Assembly: GCA_023386265.1 (NCBI GenBank)
Contig: JAEWKA010000007.1
Span: forward strand, 133,677-197,676
Direction: 5' to 3'
DNA from: Bacillota bacterium
GTDB taxonomy: Bacteria; Bacillota; Clostridia; Oscillospirales; Oscillospiraceae
Length of the DNA stretch: 64,000 bases
The notes beneath the pieces are model-generated. The model saw only the letters and a list, made by a program, of their open reading frames with translations, was not told where the DNA came from and did not search any database. Of the stretch, positions 32,669-42,145 are shown piece by piece. Position numbers and translations under genes: made by a program. Every line of letters begins with the position of its first letter. The first letter of the stretch is position 1.

Positions 32669-34636
32669 CTATTTTTCTCCACGGAGCTTAATTAATCTGT
32701 CGCGCAACTCGGCAGCAAATTCGAATTCGAGCATCTTTGCCGCGTCCTTCATCTGCTTTTCGAGCTTTTCGATGAGCTGGCGTTTTTCCGAATCGGTCAT
32801 TTTGATGCCGGCTTGGCCCTTTTCGTCGTCTTCGGTCACGCCGGAGATTTCCAGCAGGTTGCGGACGGATTTGACAATAGTCTTAGGAACGATGCCGTGC
32901 TCCTCGTTATAGGCGTTCTGCTTAATACGGCGGCGGTTAGTTTCATCAATCGCCGCTTTCATCGACGGAGTAATCTTGTCGGCATACATGATGACAAGGC
33001 CACCAACGTTTCTCGCGGCGCGGCCGGTCGTCTGGATAAGGCTCGTTTCGCTTCGAAGGAAGCCTTCCTTGTCCGCGTCAAGTATCGCAACGAGCGAAAC
33101 CTCCGGTAAATCAAGACCTTCACGCAGGAGGTTAATTCCAATAAGAGCGTCAAATTCGCCGAGGCGCATGTCGCGGATTATTTCCATGCGCTCGATGGTG
33201 TTGATATCGTGATGCATATAGCGGCATTTGATACCCGCGCCGCCGAGATAAGCCGTGAGGTCCTCCGCCATTTTCTTTGTGAGCGTCGTGACGAGAGTCC
33301 TCTCGTTTTTTTCTACGCGCATGTTAATTTCGCTTATAAGATCGTCTATTTGACCTTCGGAGGGACGGACGGAGACTTCGGGGTCCAAGAGTCCCGTCGG
33401 TCTGATAATCTGCTCGACAATCTGCGCCGAGCGCTCACGCTCATAGTCTGAGGGCGTCGCGGAAACATAGACGGCTTGCTTAATGCGCTCCTGAAACTCA
33501 GGGAATTTCAGAGGTCTGTTATCGAAAGCCGAGGGCAGACGGAAGCCGTATTCAACAAGGTTTTCCTTTCGCGCACGGTCACCGCGGTACATCGCCCGCA
33601 CCTGCGGTAGCGTCACATGGCTCTCGTCAACGAAAAGTAAAAAGTCCTTAGGGAAGTAGTCGAGCAGCGTCATAGGTGCAGACCCGACGGGTCTTCCGCT
33701 GATGATGCGCGAATAGTTTTCGATGCCTGAGCAGAAGCCAAGCTCCTGCATCATTTCAATGTCGTAATTCGTACGCTGTGAGAGCCGCTGAGCTTCAAGC
33801 AGCTTACCGTTGTCCTGAAACCACTTGACGCGCTCGTCGCATTCGCGGCGTATCTCATGTATAGCGTCCGCCATTTTGTCCTTAGTCGTGACATAGTGTG
33901 AGGCAGGATATATCGCAACGTGCGAGAGCTTGCGCTTCGGCGCTCCCGTCACGACGTTAATTTCGCTGATTCTTTCGATTTCATTGCCGAAAAACTCGAC
34001 GCGAATCGCCGTATCATACGAATACGCAGGGTAAATCTCCACTGTGTCGCCGCGTACTCTGAACATATTGCGCTCAAAGGCGATGTCGTTGCGCTCGTAG
34101 CGTATATCGATGAGCCGTCTTAAAAGCTCGTCCCTTTCGCGCACCTGACCGGGGCGAAGTGAAATGACCATGCTCGCATAGTCAATAGGGTCACCCAGAC
34201 CATATATGCACGAAACTGAGGACACGACAATAACGTCACGGCGTTCGAAAAGCGACGAGGTAGCGCTGTGGCGAAGCCGCTCGATCTCGTCGTTTATGGA
34301 GCTGTCTTTTTCAATAAAGGTGTCCGTGTGCGGAATATAGGCCTCAGGCTGATAGTAATCGTAGTACGAAACGAAATACTCCACCGCGTTGTCCGGAAAA
34401 AACTCCTTGAATTCCGCGCAGAGCTGGGCGGCAAGAGTCTTGTTATGAGCAAGCACAAGCGTCGGCCGCTGAAGCTTCTCGATGACCTTCGCCATTGTAA
34501 AGGTCTTGCCGCTGCCGGTGACTCCGAGAAGCGTCTGATCCTCGAACCCCAGCTCAAAGCCGCGGGCAAGAGCTTCAATTGCGTCCGGCTGGTCGCCTGC
34601 GGGGGTGTATTCGCTTACGACATGAAAATCGGCCAT
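32669..34636 (-). CDS. uvrB: UvrABC excinuclease subunit B
   Basis: A 655-residue damage-verification helicase. Walker A is in LLGVTGSGKTFTMA, the beta-hairpin region includes YYDYYQPEAYIP, DESHVTLPQ is motif II, and the C-terminal UVR motif (QLIEKLEKQMKDAAKMLEFE) binds UvrC. Length is standard. It sits upstream of polA, which fills the excised patch; both are on the same strand with 67 bp between them. Confidence 0.97.
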   Translation of the reverse strand: MADFHVVSEYTPAGDQPDAIEALARGFELGFEDQTLLGVTGSGKTFTMAKVIEKLQRPTLVLAHNKTLAAQLCAEFKEFFPDNAVEYFVSYYDYYQPEAYIPHTDTFIEKDSSINDEIERLRHSATSSLFERRDVIVVSSVSCIYGLGDPIDYASMVISLRPGQVRERDELLRRLIDIRYERNDIAFERNMFRVRGDTVEIYPAYSYDTAIRVEFFGNEIERISEINVVTGAPKRKLSHVAIYPASHYVTTKDKMADAIHEIRRECDERVKWFQDNGKLLEAQRLSQRTNYDIEMMQELGFCSGIENYSRIISGRPVGSAPMTLLDYFPKDFLLFVDESHVTLPQVRAMYRGDRARKENLVEYGFRLPSAFDNRPLKFPEFQERIKQAVYVSATPSDYERERSAQIVEQIIRPTGLLDPEVSVRPSEGQIDDLISEINMRVEKNERTLVTTLTKKMAEDLTAYLGGAGIKCRYMHHDINTIERMEIIRDMRLGEFDALIGINLLREGLDLPEVSLVAILDADKEGFLRSETSLIQTTGRAARNVGGLVIMYADKITPSMKAAIDETNRRRIKQNAYNEEHGIVPKTIVKSVRNLLEISGVTEDDEKGQAGIKMTDSEKRQLIEKLEKQMKDAAKMLEFEFAAELRDRLIKLRGEK

Positions 34637-34661
34637 GAAATTCTCCTTGAAATAATAAGTC

Positions 34662-36077
34662 TTACACGTGCATAACCTTGATGAAGTTTGTTGAACCGGT
34701 AACGCCGATAGGCACGCCGGCGGTCAGAACGACCATGTCACCCGCTGAGAGCAGTCCAGCGTCGACGACAGCCGTAAGACCCTTTTCAAACAGGTCGTCG
34801 AGATTTTTCTCATCGTTCACCATCAGAGTGCTCACACCCCAGGACATGTTGAGCTGGCGGCAGGTCTGCTCGGTGGTGACTCCGGCGATTATGCGGCAGG
34901 GGGGACGGAAGGCCGAAACCTCCTGCGCCGATTTGCCCGAAAGCGTGAAAGTAACTATGGCTTTTGCTCCGAGGTCAATTGCCGAGGTGCAGGCCGCGTG
35001 TGAAATTGCGTGCGTAATGTTGCCGCCGCTTGAAAACTCCATCTTTTCAAAGCGAGAGGTGTAATTTATGTCCTCTTCGGCCCTGCTCGCGATGCGCACC
35101 ATGGTGCGGAGTGACTCGACTGGGTATTTCCCCGCCGCAGTCTCGCCGGAGAGCATGATGGCGCTCGTGCCGTCATATATGGCGTTGGCCACGTCCGTTG
35201 CCTCTGCTCTCGTCGGACGGGGATAGCTAATCATCGATTCCAGCATCTGCGTCGCGGTTATTACAGGCTTGCCGAACCTGTAGACCTTGTGAATGAGCCG
35301 TTTCTGGATTACGGGAACCTCCTCAAGAGGGAGCTCCGCGCCAAGATCGCCGCGCGCAATCATGATGCCGTCGGCAGCCTCAAGAATTTCATCGAAATTC
35401 TGAAGACCCTGCAGACATTCGATTTTGGCGATTATTTTGATTTTCTCGCCGCCGTTCCAGTTGAGGAGCATACGCACCTCTTTGACATCGTCAGCCGTGC
35501 GGACGAAGGAGGCGGCGATGAAATCAAAGCCCTCGTGTGCCGCGAAGATTATATCGTCATAGTCCTTTTTGCTTATGAAGGGCATAGTGAGGACGACTCC
35601 GGGGACGTTCACACCCTTGCGGTCGGAGATAGGCCCGTCGTTTTCCACGGTGCAGACAATTTCGCTTCCCTTTGATTTCCTGACGAGCAACGATATCTTC
35701 CCATCGTCGAGAAGTATCCTGTCGCCGGGCTTCACGTCGCCGGGAAGACCCTCGTAGCTAACGTGCGCCATCTCAGCGTTTCCAAGGCATTCGCCTGTTT
35801 TCAGCGTGAAGGTGCTGCCGGTTGTGAGCATGGCACTGCCGCCTTCGAATAGGCCAAGCCGTATTTCGGGACCCTTCGTATCCATAAGAGCGGCAACAGG
35901 GATGTTGAGTTCCTCGCGCAGCGTCTTTAAATCGTTGAGCCTTTTGAGCTGTTCCTCGTGCGTGCCGTGTGAAAAATTGAAACGGGCTACATCCATTCCG
36001 CTTTGAATGAGCGTTTTCAGGATGCCGGTTTCGTCCGTTGCCGGCCCGAGAGTACAGATTATCTTTGTTTTTCGCAT
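34662..36077 (-). CDS. pyk: Pyruvate kinase
   Basis: A 471-residue glycolytic enzyme converting PEP and ADP to pyruvate and ATP. MRKTKIICTLGPATDE opens it, IIAKIE is the catalytic strand, MIARGDLGAELPLEEVP carries the Mg/PEP ligands, and PTRAEATDVANAIYDGTSAIMLSGETAAGKYP is the signature. It lacks the extra C-terminal PEP-utiliser domain of Bacillus-type enzymes. ATG 36077 follows GGAGG; TATAAT on the minus strand at 36156-36151 is a likely -10. Confidence 0.96.
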   Translation of the reverse strand: MRKTKIICTLGPATDETGILKTLIQSGMDVARFNFSHGTHEEQLKRLNDLKTLREELNIPVAALMDTKGPEIRLGLFEGGSAMLTTGSTFTLKTGECLGNAEMAHVSYEGLPGDVKPGDRILLDDGKISLLVRKSKGSEIVCTVENDGPISDRKGVNVPGVVLTMPFISKKDYDDIIFAAHEGFDFIAASFVRTADDVKEVRMLLNWNGGEKIKIIAKIECLQGLQNFDEILEAADGIMIARGDLGAELPLEEVPVIQKRLIHKVYRFGKPVITATQMLESMISYPRPTRAEATDVANAIYDGTSAIMLSGETAAGKYPVESLRTMVRIASRAEEDINYTSRFEKMEFSSGGNITHAISHAACTSAIDLGAKAIVTFTLSGKSAQEVSAFRPPCRIIAGVTTEQTCRQLNMSWGVSTLMVNDEKNLDDLFEKGLTAVVDAGLLSAGDMVVLTAGVPIGVTGSTNFIKVMHV

Positions 36078-36277
36078 ATACAAACCTCCATTGACTTATT
36101 GTGAGGAATTAAAAATGATTGACCGAACATCAGTACAATTATCTAATTGTATTATACACCATATGCGTAAAAAAGCCACTATTAATATGTAACCGTTTGG
36201 TAAATACCCTATGAAAATAAAGCAACTTACAAATCGTATGACACATGAAGCGTTTAAAAAAGATGGTTTACATAATA

Positions 36278-36832
36278 TTATAGCGGACGCCGCGGCGTCA
36301 CGTTCGGAGAACGCTCACCGCCGTGCCAAAGCTCCGCACAGTCGGGTAGAGGCACCTTGTTTTTGCCGAAAGTTTCCGCAAGTCCGCAGATTTTGTCAGT
36401 CACGCAGACGATGAAACCTTCCAAGTGCTCAGGCGGAATCAGGGTGATGGGAAACATATGCCGGAGAATGATGTTTTCCTCCTCTGGCGACACAGCGTAA
36501 TCCCGCATGGCGTTATGCGCCGCTACCTTGGGATGAATGAAGCTGTTTTTTAGCTGGGAAATGTTCTCGCTTCGCCGGTCGTAAAAGTAATAGTCGTGAA
36601 GAAGTCCTCCCGTGACAAGACTCTTAGCTTTGAAGGGGATTTTAAGACAGGTCGCTACCCTCAGGCTGTAATACGCCACCGAAACACAGTGAGAAAAACG
36701 GGTCGTTGACCCATGCTGTCTAATAGCACAGGTTTCCCGTAGCCCGCCGCTTTGAATTATCGGAACCGCGTATGAGATGAAATCCCGATCGATTTGTCGA
36801 ACGGTTTTTATTTTGTTGGTTTCTTTCTTCAT
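36278..36832 (-). CDS. HD-domain protein
   Basis: A 184-residue putative metal-dependent phosphohydrolase. RFSHCVSVAYYSLRVA gives the first His, LLHDYYFYD the HD dyad at about 85-92, and ILRHMFPITLIPPEH a later His. The substrate is unknown. No neighbour on the same strand within 40 bp shares a clear job. The 200 bp between pyk and this gene show no other gene. Confidence 0.75.
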   Translation of the reverse strand: MKKETNKIKTVRQIDRDFISYAVPIIQSGGLRETCAIRQHGSTTRFSHCVSVAYYSLRVATCLKIPFKAKSLVTGGLLHDYYFYDRRSENISQLKNSFIHPKVAAHNAMRDYAVSPEEENIILRHMFPITLIPPEHLEGFIVCVTDKICGLAETFGKNKVPLPDCAELWHGGERSPNVTPRRPL

Positions 36833-36877
36833 ATATTAACCTTTCTAAGCCAACATACCCCTATGAGACAATTCCGT

Positions 36878-38389
36878 TTATTCATCACCGATAAAACGCC
36901 CTATTCTGAAAGACATTTCCAGAAGAAAGCGTGTGTTGTTGTCGCTTAGATCAATCTGGGTCAGCTCGAAAATGCGCTTCAATCGGTAGGTCAGTGAATT
37001 GCGGTGTATAAAGAGCGTTTCGGAGCACAGCTTGATGCTGCAATCGCAGGAAAGATAGGTTTCGAGAGTGCGGAAAAGCTCAGCGTTGTTTTCGCTGTCG
37101 TAGCTGTGAAGCCGTGATAGCGCCGGATGACAAAAGGAGCTAAGCTCCTCCGGCTTTTTGACTGTGCAGAGGAGACCGAAAAACGCGTAGTCCACGAATT
37201 TGCAGACTCTTAGTCCGAAACGCAGACGGTTTTCAAGCTCAAGAACGTGGCAGGCCTGCGAATAGTTTCGGGCAAAGTCCTCAATCTTAAAAAAGGTGTT
37301 GCTGACACCGATTGCCACGGACTCGGTCTTTGCAAAGTCGCCAAGAAGTGTGAACTGCTCATTAGTCAGACCCGAAGCTCCTGCGGGCGGTAGAAGAGCG
37401 GCGATGCCGTTTTCATGGTAGGTGAGCTGGGTTCCCGGGAAAAGGGTCTTCAGCTTTGATGCAATCTGCTCTTTCAGATGCTTCTGACCGAGGTCGCGGG
37501 ATTGGCTGATGCGCACAGCGCACATATTCTCAGGAAAAACAAGCTTTGTGATGTAGGGCGCAAGCTTGTCCGCAGGCGCGCCAATGAGCATTTCATAGAG
37601 CAGGCGCTGGTATCGAGTGCTGTCCGGCAAAAGATAAGGCGCGAATTTCGCAATCACATCTCCTGCGGCGGTAGACACAATGCGGAGCAGCTCGAAGTGC
37701 TGCGGTGAAACGGGATTTTCGTTTTCGAGCATTACGACGAAGCCAATCATGTGTCCGCTTTGAAATATCTTGCTTGAGAGCTTGCGAAGAGGAGAGGCAT
37801 AACAGGTCACGACTATAGGCTCCGAGGTTTTCGGAGCGTTTTTCACTATCTCCATGTCACTTACCGCACTGATAAATTCATAGCTGCAATAGCCTTGCCT
37901 GATATTTTGAGCCCAGAGTGGGTCGTCAATCGGATATATGTTCGAATTGGCGAGAACCTTGAAGTCGCGGTCGAGCAGAACAATAGAATTACCGAGCTTT
38001 GATGCTGCGAGATTCGCGAAAGCTGTAACGCTTTTTGTCTGAGCGGCACAGTCCATCAGCTCCGCATAGAGCCCCTTGCTTCGGGAGGCATCCACCAGCG
38101 ACTTTGCGAGGTTAAAAAGGAAAAACAGTTTTTGCTCCTCCGCAAGCGCAAGATCATTTCCGGCGCTCTCGAGAGTTTCTGTCGCCGCCGAAGCGACAAG
38201 CACGCAGTGGGTCGGGAGCTTTCTGGAGCTTATTTGTTCATAATAGCCAATATAGAGTACGTCGTTTTGGAAATCATCCTGAACCCCGTCCAGCAAGGCG
38301 GTGTCTCGTATGTCGAAGCAATCCGATATGCTGACTGTTGTGACAGGGACTTTTTCTGAAATCGAGCTGATAAGTTCACTGAAAAGCAT
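36878..38389 (-). CDS. PucR-family transcriptional regulator
   Basis: A 503-residue regulator from ATG 38389 with an AGAGGTGAG site. The N-terminal 130 residues form a putative ligand domain and the middle is GAF-like. The C-terminus is the PucR helix-turn-helix (TLETYLSCDCSIKLCSETLFIHRNSLTYRLKRIFELT). Such proteins respond to a metabolite and activate adjacent catabolic genes. It is transcribed away from the OYE-ADC fusion gene starting about 190 bp off, so that gene is its most likely target (inference). Confidence 0.85.
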   Translation of the reverse strand: MLFSELISSISEKVPVTTVSISDCFDIRDTALLDGVQDDFQNDVLYIGYYEQISSRKLPTHCVLVASAATETLESAGNDLALAEEQKLFFLFNLAKSLVDASRSKGLYAELMDCAAQTKSVTAFANLAASKLGNSIVLLDRDFKVLANSNIYPIDDPLWAQNIRQGYCSYEFISAVSDMEIVKNAPKTSEPIVVTCYASPLRKLSSKIFQSGHMIGFVVMLENENPVSPQHFELLRIVSTAAGDVIAKFAPYLLPDSTRYQRLLYEMLIGAPADKLAPYITKLVFPENMCAVRISQSRDLGQKHLKEQIASKLKTLFPGTQLTYHENGIAALLPPAGASGLTNEQFTLLGDFAKTESVAIGVSNTFFKIEDFARNYSQACHVLELENRLRFGLRVCKFVDYAFFGLLCTVKKPEELSSFCHPALSRLHSYDSENNAELFRTLETYLSCDCSIKLCSETLFIHRNSLTYRLKRIFELTQIDLSDNNTRFLLEMSFRIGRFIGDE

Positions 38390-38578
38390 AGTCTCACCTC
38401 TGCGGATATTATAGTGCACGGCGCACAAATCGGCAAGTTAATTCTGTGTTGCGCAACTATTTCTTTTTAGAATTTGGATAAGTATAATTGTATTGCTGAA
38501 GAATTAACAATCGGCAAAAGACAAGTTAAGATTAAACTGAATGAATCCCGAAGAAATTACAAATATGGAGGATTGCAA

Positions 38579-41389
38579 ATGTACGAGAAAATGTTTTCCG
38601 AAGGCAAAATCGGCAAGCTGACACTGAAAAACCGTTTGGTAATGTCGCCGATGGGCATCGGTCTCGCGGAGCTGGACGGCAGTCCGACAAAAGAGATGAT
38701 TGCCTTTTACGAGGCGCGAGCCGAGGGCGGAGCGGGACTTATCATACCCGAAATTACGCGCGTGAACGATGTGCATGGAGTTGGGCTTCTGCGCCAGCTC
38801 TCCGTCACGAAGGACAGGCACATCGAGCCGCTTGGAAAACTTGCGGCGGCAGTCCACAAGCATGGGGCGAAAATTTTCATCCAGCTGCATCATCCGGGAC
38901 GCGAGACGGTTTCCGACCTTATCGGCGGGCAGTCCGTTGTCGCCCCTTCGGCGGTCATGTGCAAATTTGTGAAGCAGGAAACCCGCGCGCTTGAAAATTC
39001 CGAAGTCAAGGAGCTTGTGCAGCAGTTCATCGACGGCGCAGTGCGCGTGCAGAAGGCAGGATGCGACGGCGTTGAGCTCCACGCTGCGCACGGTTATCTT
39101 CTTAATCAGTTCCTTAGCCCCTACACCAACAAGCGCGAGGACGAATACGGCGGCAGTTTTGAAAACCGTCTGCGCTTTATAGCTGAAATTATTGGGGGCA
39201 TTCGCGCAAAATGCGGTCCCAATTTCCCAATTTGCGTGCGTCTTTCTGTTGAGGAGTTCCTTGACAAGACCGGCGTCACGGAGGACTACATACATATTCA
39301 AGATGGCGTAAAGATTTCGATGGCTCTCGAGAAACTCGGCATTGACGTAATAAACGTCAGCTGCGGTATCTATGAAACCGGTTCCGTCTGCGTCGAGCCG
39401 AGCTCTTTCCCGCAGGGTTGGCGCCATGACCTAATAAAGGCTGTCAAAGACCATGTAGGCATCCCCGTTATCGGCAACTCCGCCTTCCGTGAGCCCATGA
39501 TAGCCGAAAAATTCCTTGAAGACGGCGTCGAGGACTTTGTCGGACTCGGCAGAGCGTGGCTCGCCGACGAGCAGTGGGGCAGAAAGGTTCAGGAGGGACG
39601 TGAAAAGGAGCTTCGCAAGTGCATCACCTGCATGCGCTGCTTTGAGAGCCTCAACGAGTATAACGCCGCTGGGCTTCCGGCGGAGTGCGCCGTCAATCCG
39701 CGCTGTGCGCGCGAGATGAAGTACGGCTTACCTGTCTGCGACGCGGAAGGACATAAAGCCGCCGTCATCGGCGCGGGTCCCGCCGGAATGAGCGCCGCCC
39801 TGACGCTTGCGGAGCGTGGAGTCAAGGTGACTCTAATCGATAAAGCTTCCGCCCTCGGCGGACTTGTGAATTTCGCCAAGGAGCCCCCACACAAGGGCAG
39901 CATGAAGTGGCTCGCAGAGTATTACGATGACGCTTTCTCACGTCTCGATATTGACGTGCGTCTTGATACGGAAGCAACTCCCAAGCTCATCGACAGTCTT
40001 AAACCCGATGCTGTCGTCGTCGCCACAGGCGGCGCCGCGATAACGCCTGAGCTTCCGGGAGTCCATGGAGAGAATGTTTTCAGCGTCGAAGATGTTCTTA
40101 GCGGAAAATCGGGACTTACTAAGAAAAACATCATTCTGGTCGGCGCGGGCATGACCGGCATCGAGACCGCGGAATATCTCTGCGTCGCGGGGAACAGTGT
40201 CACGGTCGTCGATATGCTGAATAAAATCGCTCCCGACGGCAACGGCACTATTGTCGCGGATGTCATGGGACGTCTTAAGCAATATAAGACCGAATTCTTG
40301 CTCGAGCATACGCTGAAGGAGATAAAATCTGACTCCGTCGTGCTCGAGGAAAAGGCGTCAGGACAGGAAAAGACGGTTGCGGCGGACGCCGTGGTGCTCT
40401 CGCTCGGCATGCGCCCGAACAAGGAGCTTGCGGATGCACTGAAAGCCAAGGGCTACGACACCTACGTTATAGGCGACGCGGTCAAGGTCGGGAAAATCGC
40501 GCCCGCGACTCGCTCAGGCTTTGAAATAGGACGCAAGCTGTTTCTGAAACAGCCGAAGGCTCCGAGCTTCATCTCGTCGATGGAGGATTTGCAGAAATTC
40601 TCGAAAATCTCGCTGATGGGCGATCAAGAAGGTCTCTATATGGCATTCATGACTGACCCGCTGGCACTCAGAAAGCTAGTTCCACGTCCTCTTAGACCAT
40701 ATCCGATGCCGGTAGCAACGCTTTCAATCTGCCATGTCAATAGGCCCTCGTTTGCGGACGAATATTACGAGGCGATACTCTCGATACTCGTAACCCACGA
40801 TTTCGACTTGGGCCTCTATCCCGTTGCTCTCGTGCTCGGCGGACCCGGCTCCGAGATGGCGACCTACTTCGGGCGCGACATGGGCCATATGCCGAAAAAG
40901 CTCGGTGCAGACTTCGATTTGCGCCGTGAGGGCGACACGGTAACGGCAAAGGTGTCCCGTAAGGGAGTGGAGCTTATTAACGCGAAGCTCGACTTGGGCG
41001 AATACAACAGCCCCCTCACCGATGTTGTCTATCAGTTCCCGAGAGCGGGAGAGAAGAGCGAGGGCTCGGGCTTCTTCTTTGATTTCAACTTCACCTCGGA
41101 CGAGGAGGGTAAGCCGCATTTTGTTAACGGCGGACTGTATCAGAACTTCTGTGAATATAACTACAAGGCTTGGGAGCCGGGCTTTGCATCGCTTAAACTG
41201 CAATCCGGTAAGGACGATCCGTGGGCGGAGCTGCCGATAAGCACCATAATCGGCGGAGCTTACTGCAAAAACGACCTCCTGCTCAAGGGCATGAAGCTCG
41301 CAGAGCCGGTTGACGCCGAAAAGATTTTCCCATATCTGCTCACCGGCAGATATGACCGCACCGGCTTCATGGAGACAGGAAAAATCTGA
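38579..41389 (+). CDS. OYE-type NADH:flavin reductase fused to acetoacetate-decarboxylase-like domain
   Basis: A 936-residue protein. Residues 1 to about 370 are an Old Yellow Enzyme barrel (FMN) with HAAHGYLLNQFLSPYTNKREDEYGG. A 4Fe-4S cluster motif has Cys348, Cys351 and Cys354 plus a later Cys. The FAD and NAD domains show AAVIGAGPAGMSAAL and IILVGAGMTGIETAEY. This is the 2-enoate/2,4-dienoyl-CoA reductase and BaiCD architecture. From about 675 an extra domain resembles acetoacetate decarboxylase: LVPRPLRPYPMPVA and GRDMGHMPKKLGADF with Lys773-Lys774 at the Schiff-base position. ATG 38579 follows GGAGG. It likely reduces an unsaturated acid or CoA ester and handles a beta-keto acid; the substrate is unknown. 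Confidence 0.85.
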   Translation: MYEKMFSEGKIGKLTLKNRLVMSPMGIGLAELDGSPTKEMIAFYEARAEGGAGLIIPEITRVNDVHGVGLLRQLSVTKDRHIEPLGKLAAAVHKHGAKIFIQLHHPGRETVSDLIGGQSVVAPSAVMCKFVKQETRALENSEVKELVQQFIDGAVRVQKAGCDGVELHAAHGYLLNQFLSPYTNKREDEYGGSFENRLRFIAEIIGGIRAKCGPNFPICVRLSVEEFLDKTGVTEDYIHIQDGVKISMALEKLGIDVINVSCGIYETGSVCVEPSSFPQGWRHDLIKAVKDHVGIPVIGNSAFREPMIAEKFLEDGVEDFVGLGRAWLADEQWGRKVQEGREKELRKCITCMRCFESLNEYNAAGLPAECAVNPRCAREMKYGLPVCDAEGHKAAVIGAGPAGMSAALTLAERGVKVTLIDKASALGGLVNFAKEPPHKGSMKWLAEYYDDAFSRLDIDVRLDTEATPKLIDSLKPDAVVVATGGAAITPELPGVHGENVFSVEDVLSGKSGLTKKNIILVGAGMTGIETAEYLCVAGNSVTVVDMLNKIAPDGNGTIVADVMGRLKQYKTEFLLEHTLKEIKSDSVVLEEKASGQEKTVAADAVVLSLGMRPNKELADALKAKGYDTYVIGDAVKVGKIAPATRSGFEIGRKLFLKQPKAPSFISSMEDLQKFSKISLMGDQEGLYMAFMTDPLALRKLVPRPLRPYPMPVATLSICHVNRPSFADEYYEAILSILVTHDFDLGLYPVALVLGGPGSEMATYFGRDMGHMPKKLGADFDLRREGDTVTAKVSRKGVELINAKLDLGEYNSPLTDVVYQFPRAGEKSEGSGFFFDFNFTSDEEGKPHFVNGGLYQNFCEYNYKAWEPGFASLKLQSGKDDPWAELPISTIIGGAYCKNDLLLKGMKLAEPVDAEKIFPYLLTGRYDRTGFMETGKI

Positions 41390-41420
41390 TAGTTTACCGA
41401 AAATTTGATGTATAACACAA

Positions 41421-41457
41421 ACCAGCCGGAATGTTACCAAGTAGCATTCCGGCTGGT
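41421..41457 (+). terminator. Terminator of the OYE-ADC gene
   Basis: Perfect 13-bp arms ACCAGCCGGAATG/CATTCCGGCTGGT, then AATTATTTT. Confidence 0.82.
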
Positions 41458-41485
41458 AATTATTTTAATGTAGATATCAATTAAA

Positions 41486-42088
41486 TCATTCCGCCGCGGC
41501 TCCGATAAAAATCGATGTTACTATTCCGTCTTTAAGGTGAAATATTACTCCGCCGTAAACTGTTCCGGCAGTAATGTGTTCCGGGTCATCATCATCTTCT
41601 GGATTTATCTCGTATTCGTAGGCTTTTCGCACATCTTCTTCAGTGCTTCCTATTCCAATATCTCTGCTCGTTTTTAAATCGCAGGAGCTAAGTATGCGGA
41701 TAGAAAACACGACCCGTTCGCCATCATAATTCTTATATATTTCAAGTTCGAGTCCTTATGACGTGTAATTCCACATCTGATGCGCGCACCCGTCTACCCA
41801 CGAAACTATTGTCTCAGATTTGCTTTCAGGTTCGCCAAGCATTTTTACTACATTCTCAGTGGTGGGAGAGTTGTCAAAAATGAAATTGATGTCCTCATCC
41901 ATTAAAATAAAGCCAAGATCAAGATAGTCTTTTTCTGTATCCGAGGGATTACTGGTTCCACTGGGCGTCGGCGTGACCGCAGCATTGTATGATTGCAACT
42001 GCTTTTTTAATTTTCCGACCTCCTTACCTTTAACCATTATAAACGACAGGCTCCCCTGCGTAAATATGGAAATCGCCGACACAAACAA
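41486..42088 (-). pseudogene. Secreted/anchored unknown protein split by an in-frame TAA
   Basis: Two open stretches (42088-41756 and 41710-41486) lie in the same frame, separated only by TAA at 41758-41756. Across the stop the reading continues naturally: WNYTS-stop-GLELEIYKNYDGERVVFSIRIL. The front has a hydrophobic segment, a Pro/Thr/Ser linker and then a compact domain with LDLGFILMDEDINFIFDNS. No ATG with a ribosome site precedes 42088; that end runs into the terminator of the bceB-like gene, so the 5' end also looks lost. A dead gene is most likely; readthrough or a sequencing error is possible. Confidence 0.6.
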
Positions 42089-42118
42089 AGAGCCGCCGCA
42101 AGGCTTTGCGGCGGCTCT
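42089..42118 (-). terminator. Terminator of the Bce-type operon
   Basis: AGAGCCGCCGCAA/TTGCGGCGGCTCT with a 4-nt loop and a TTTGTTTGTG tract on the minus strand, 28 bp past the permease stop. Confidence 0.85.
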
Positions 42119-42145
42119 TCACAGTTGCAAATGAATAGGGGGAAG

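Noticed and set aside
38504..39427. 307-codon minus-strand ORF
   Set aside because: Antisense of the OYE domain, whose motifs are unmistakable on the other strand.
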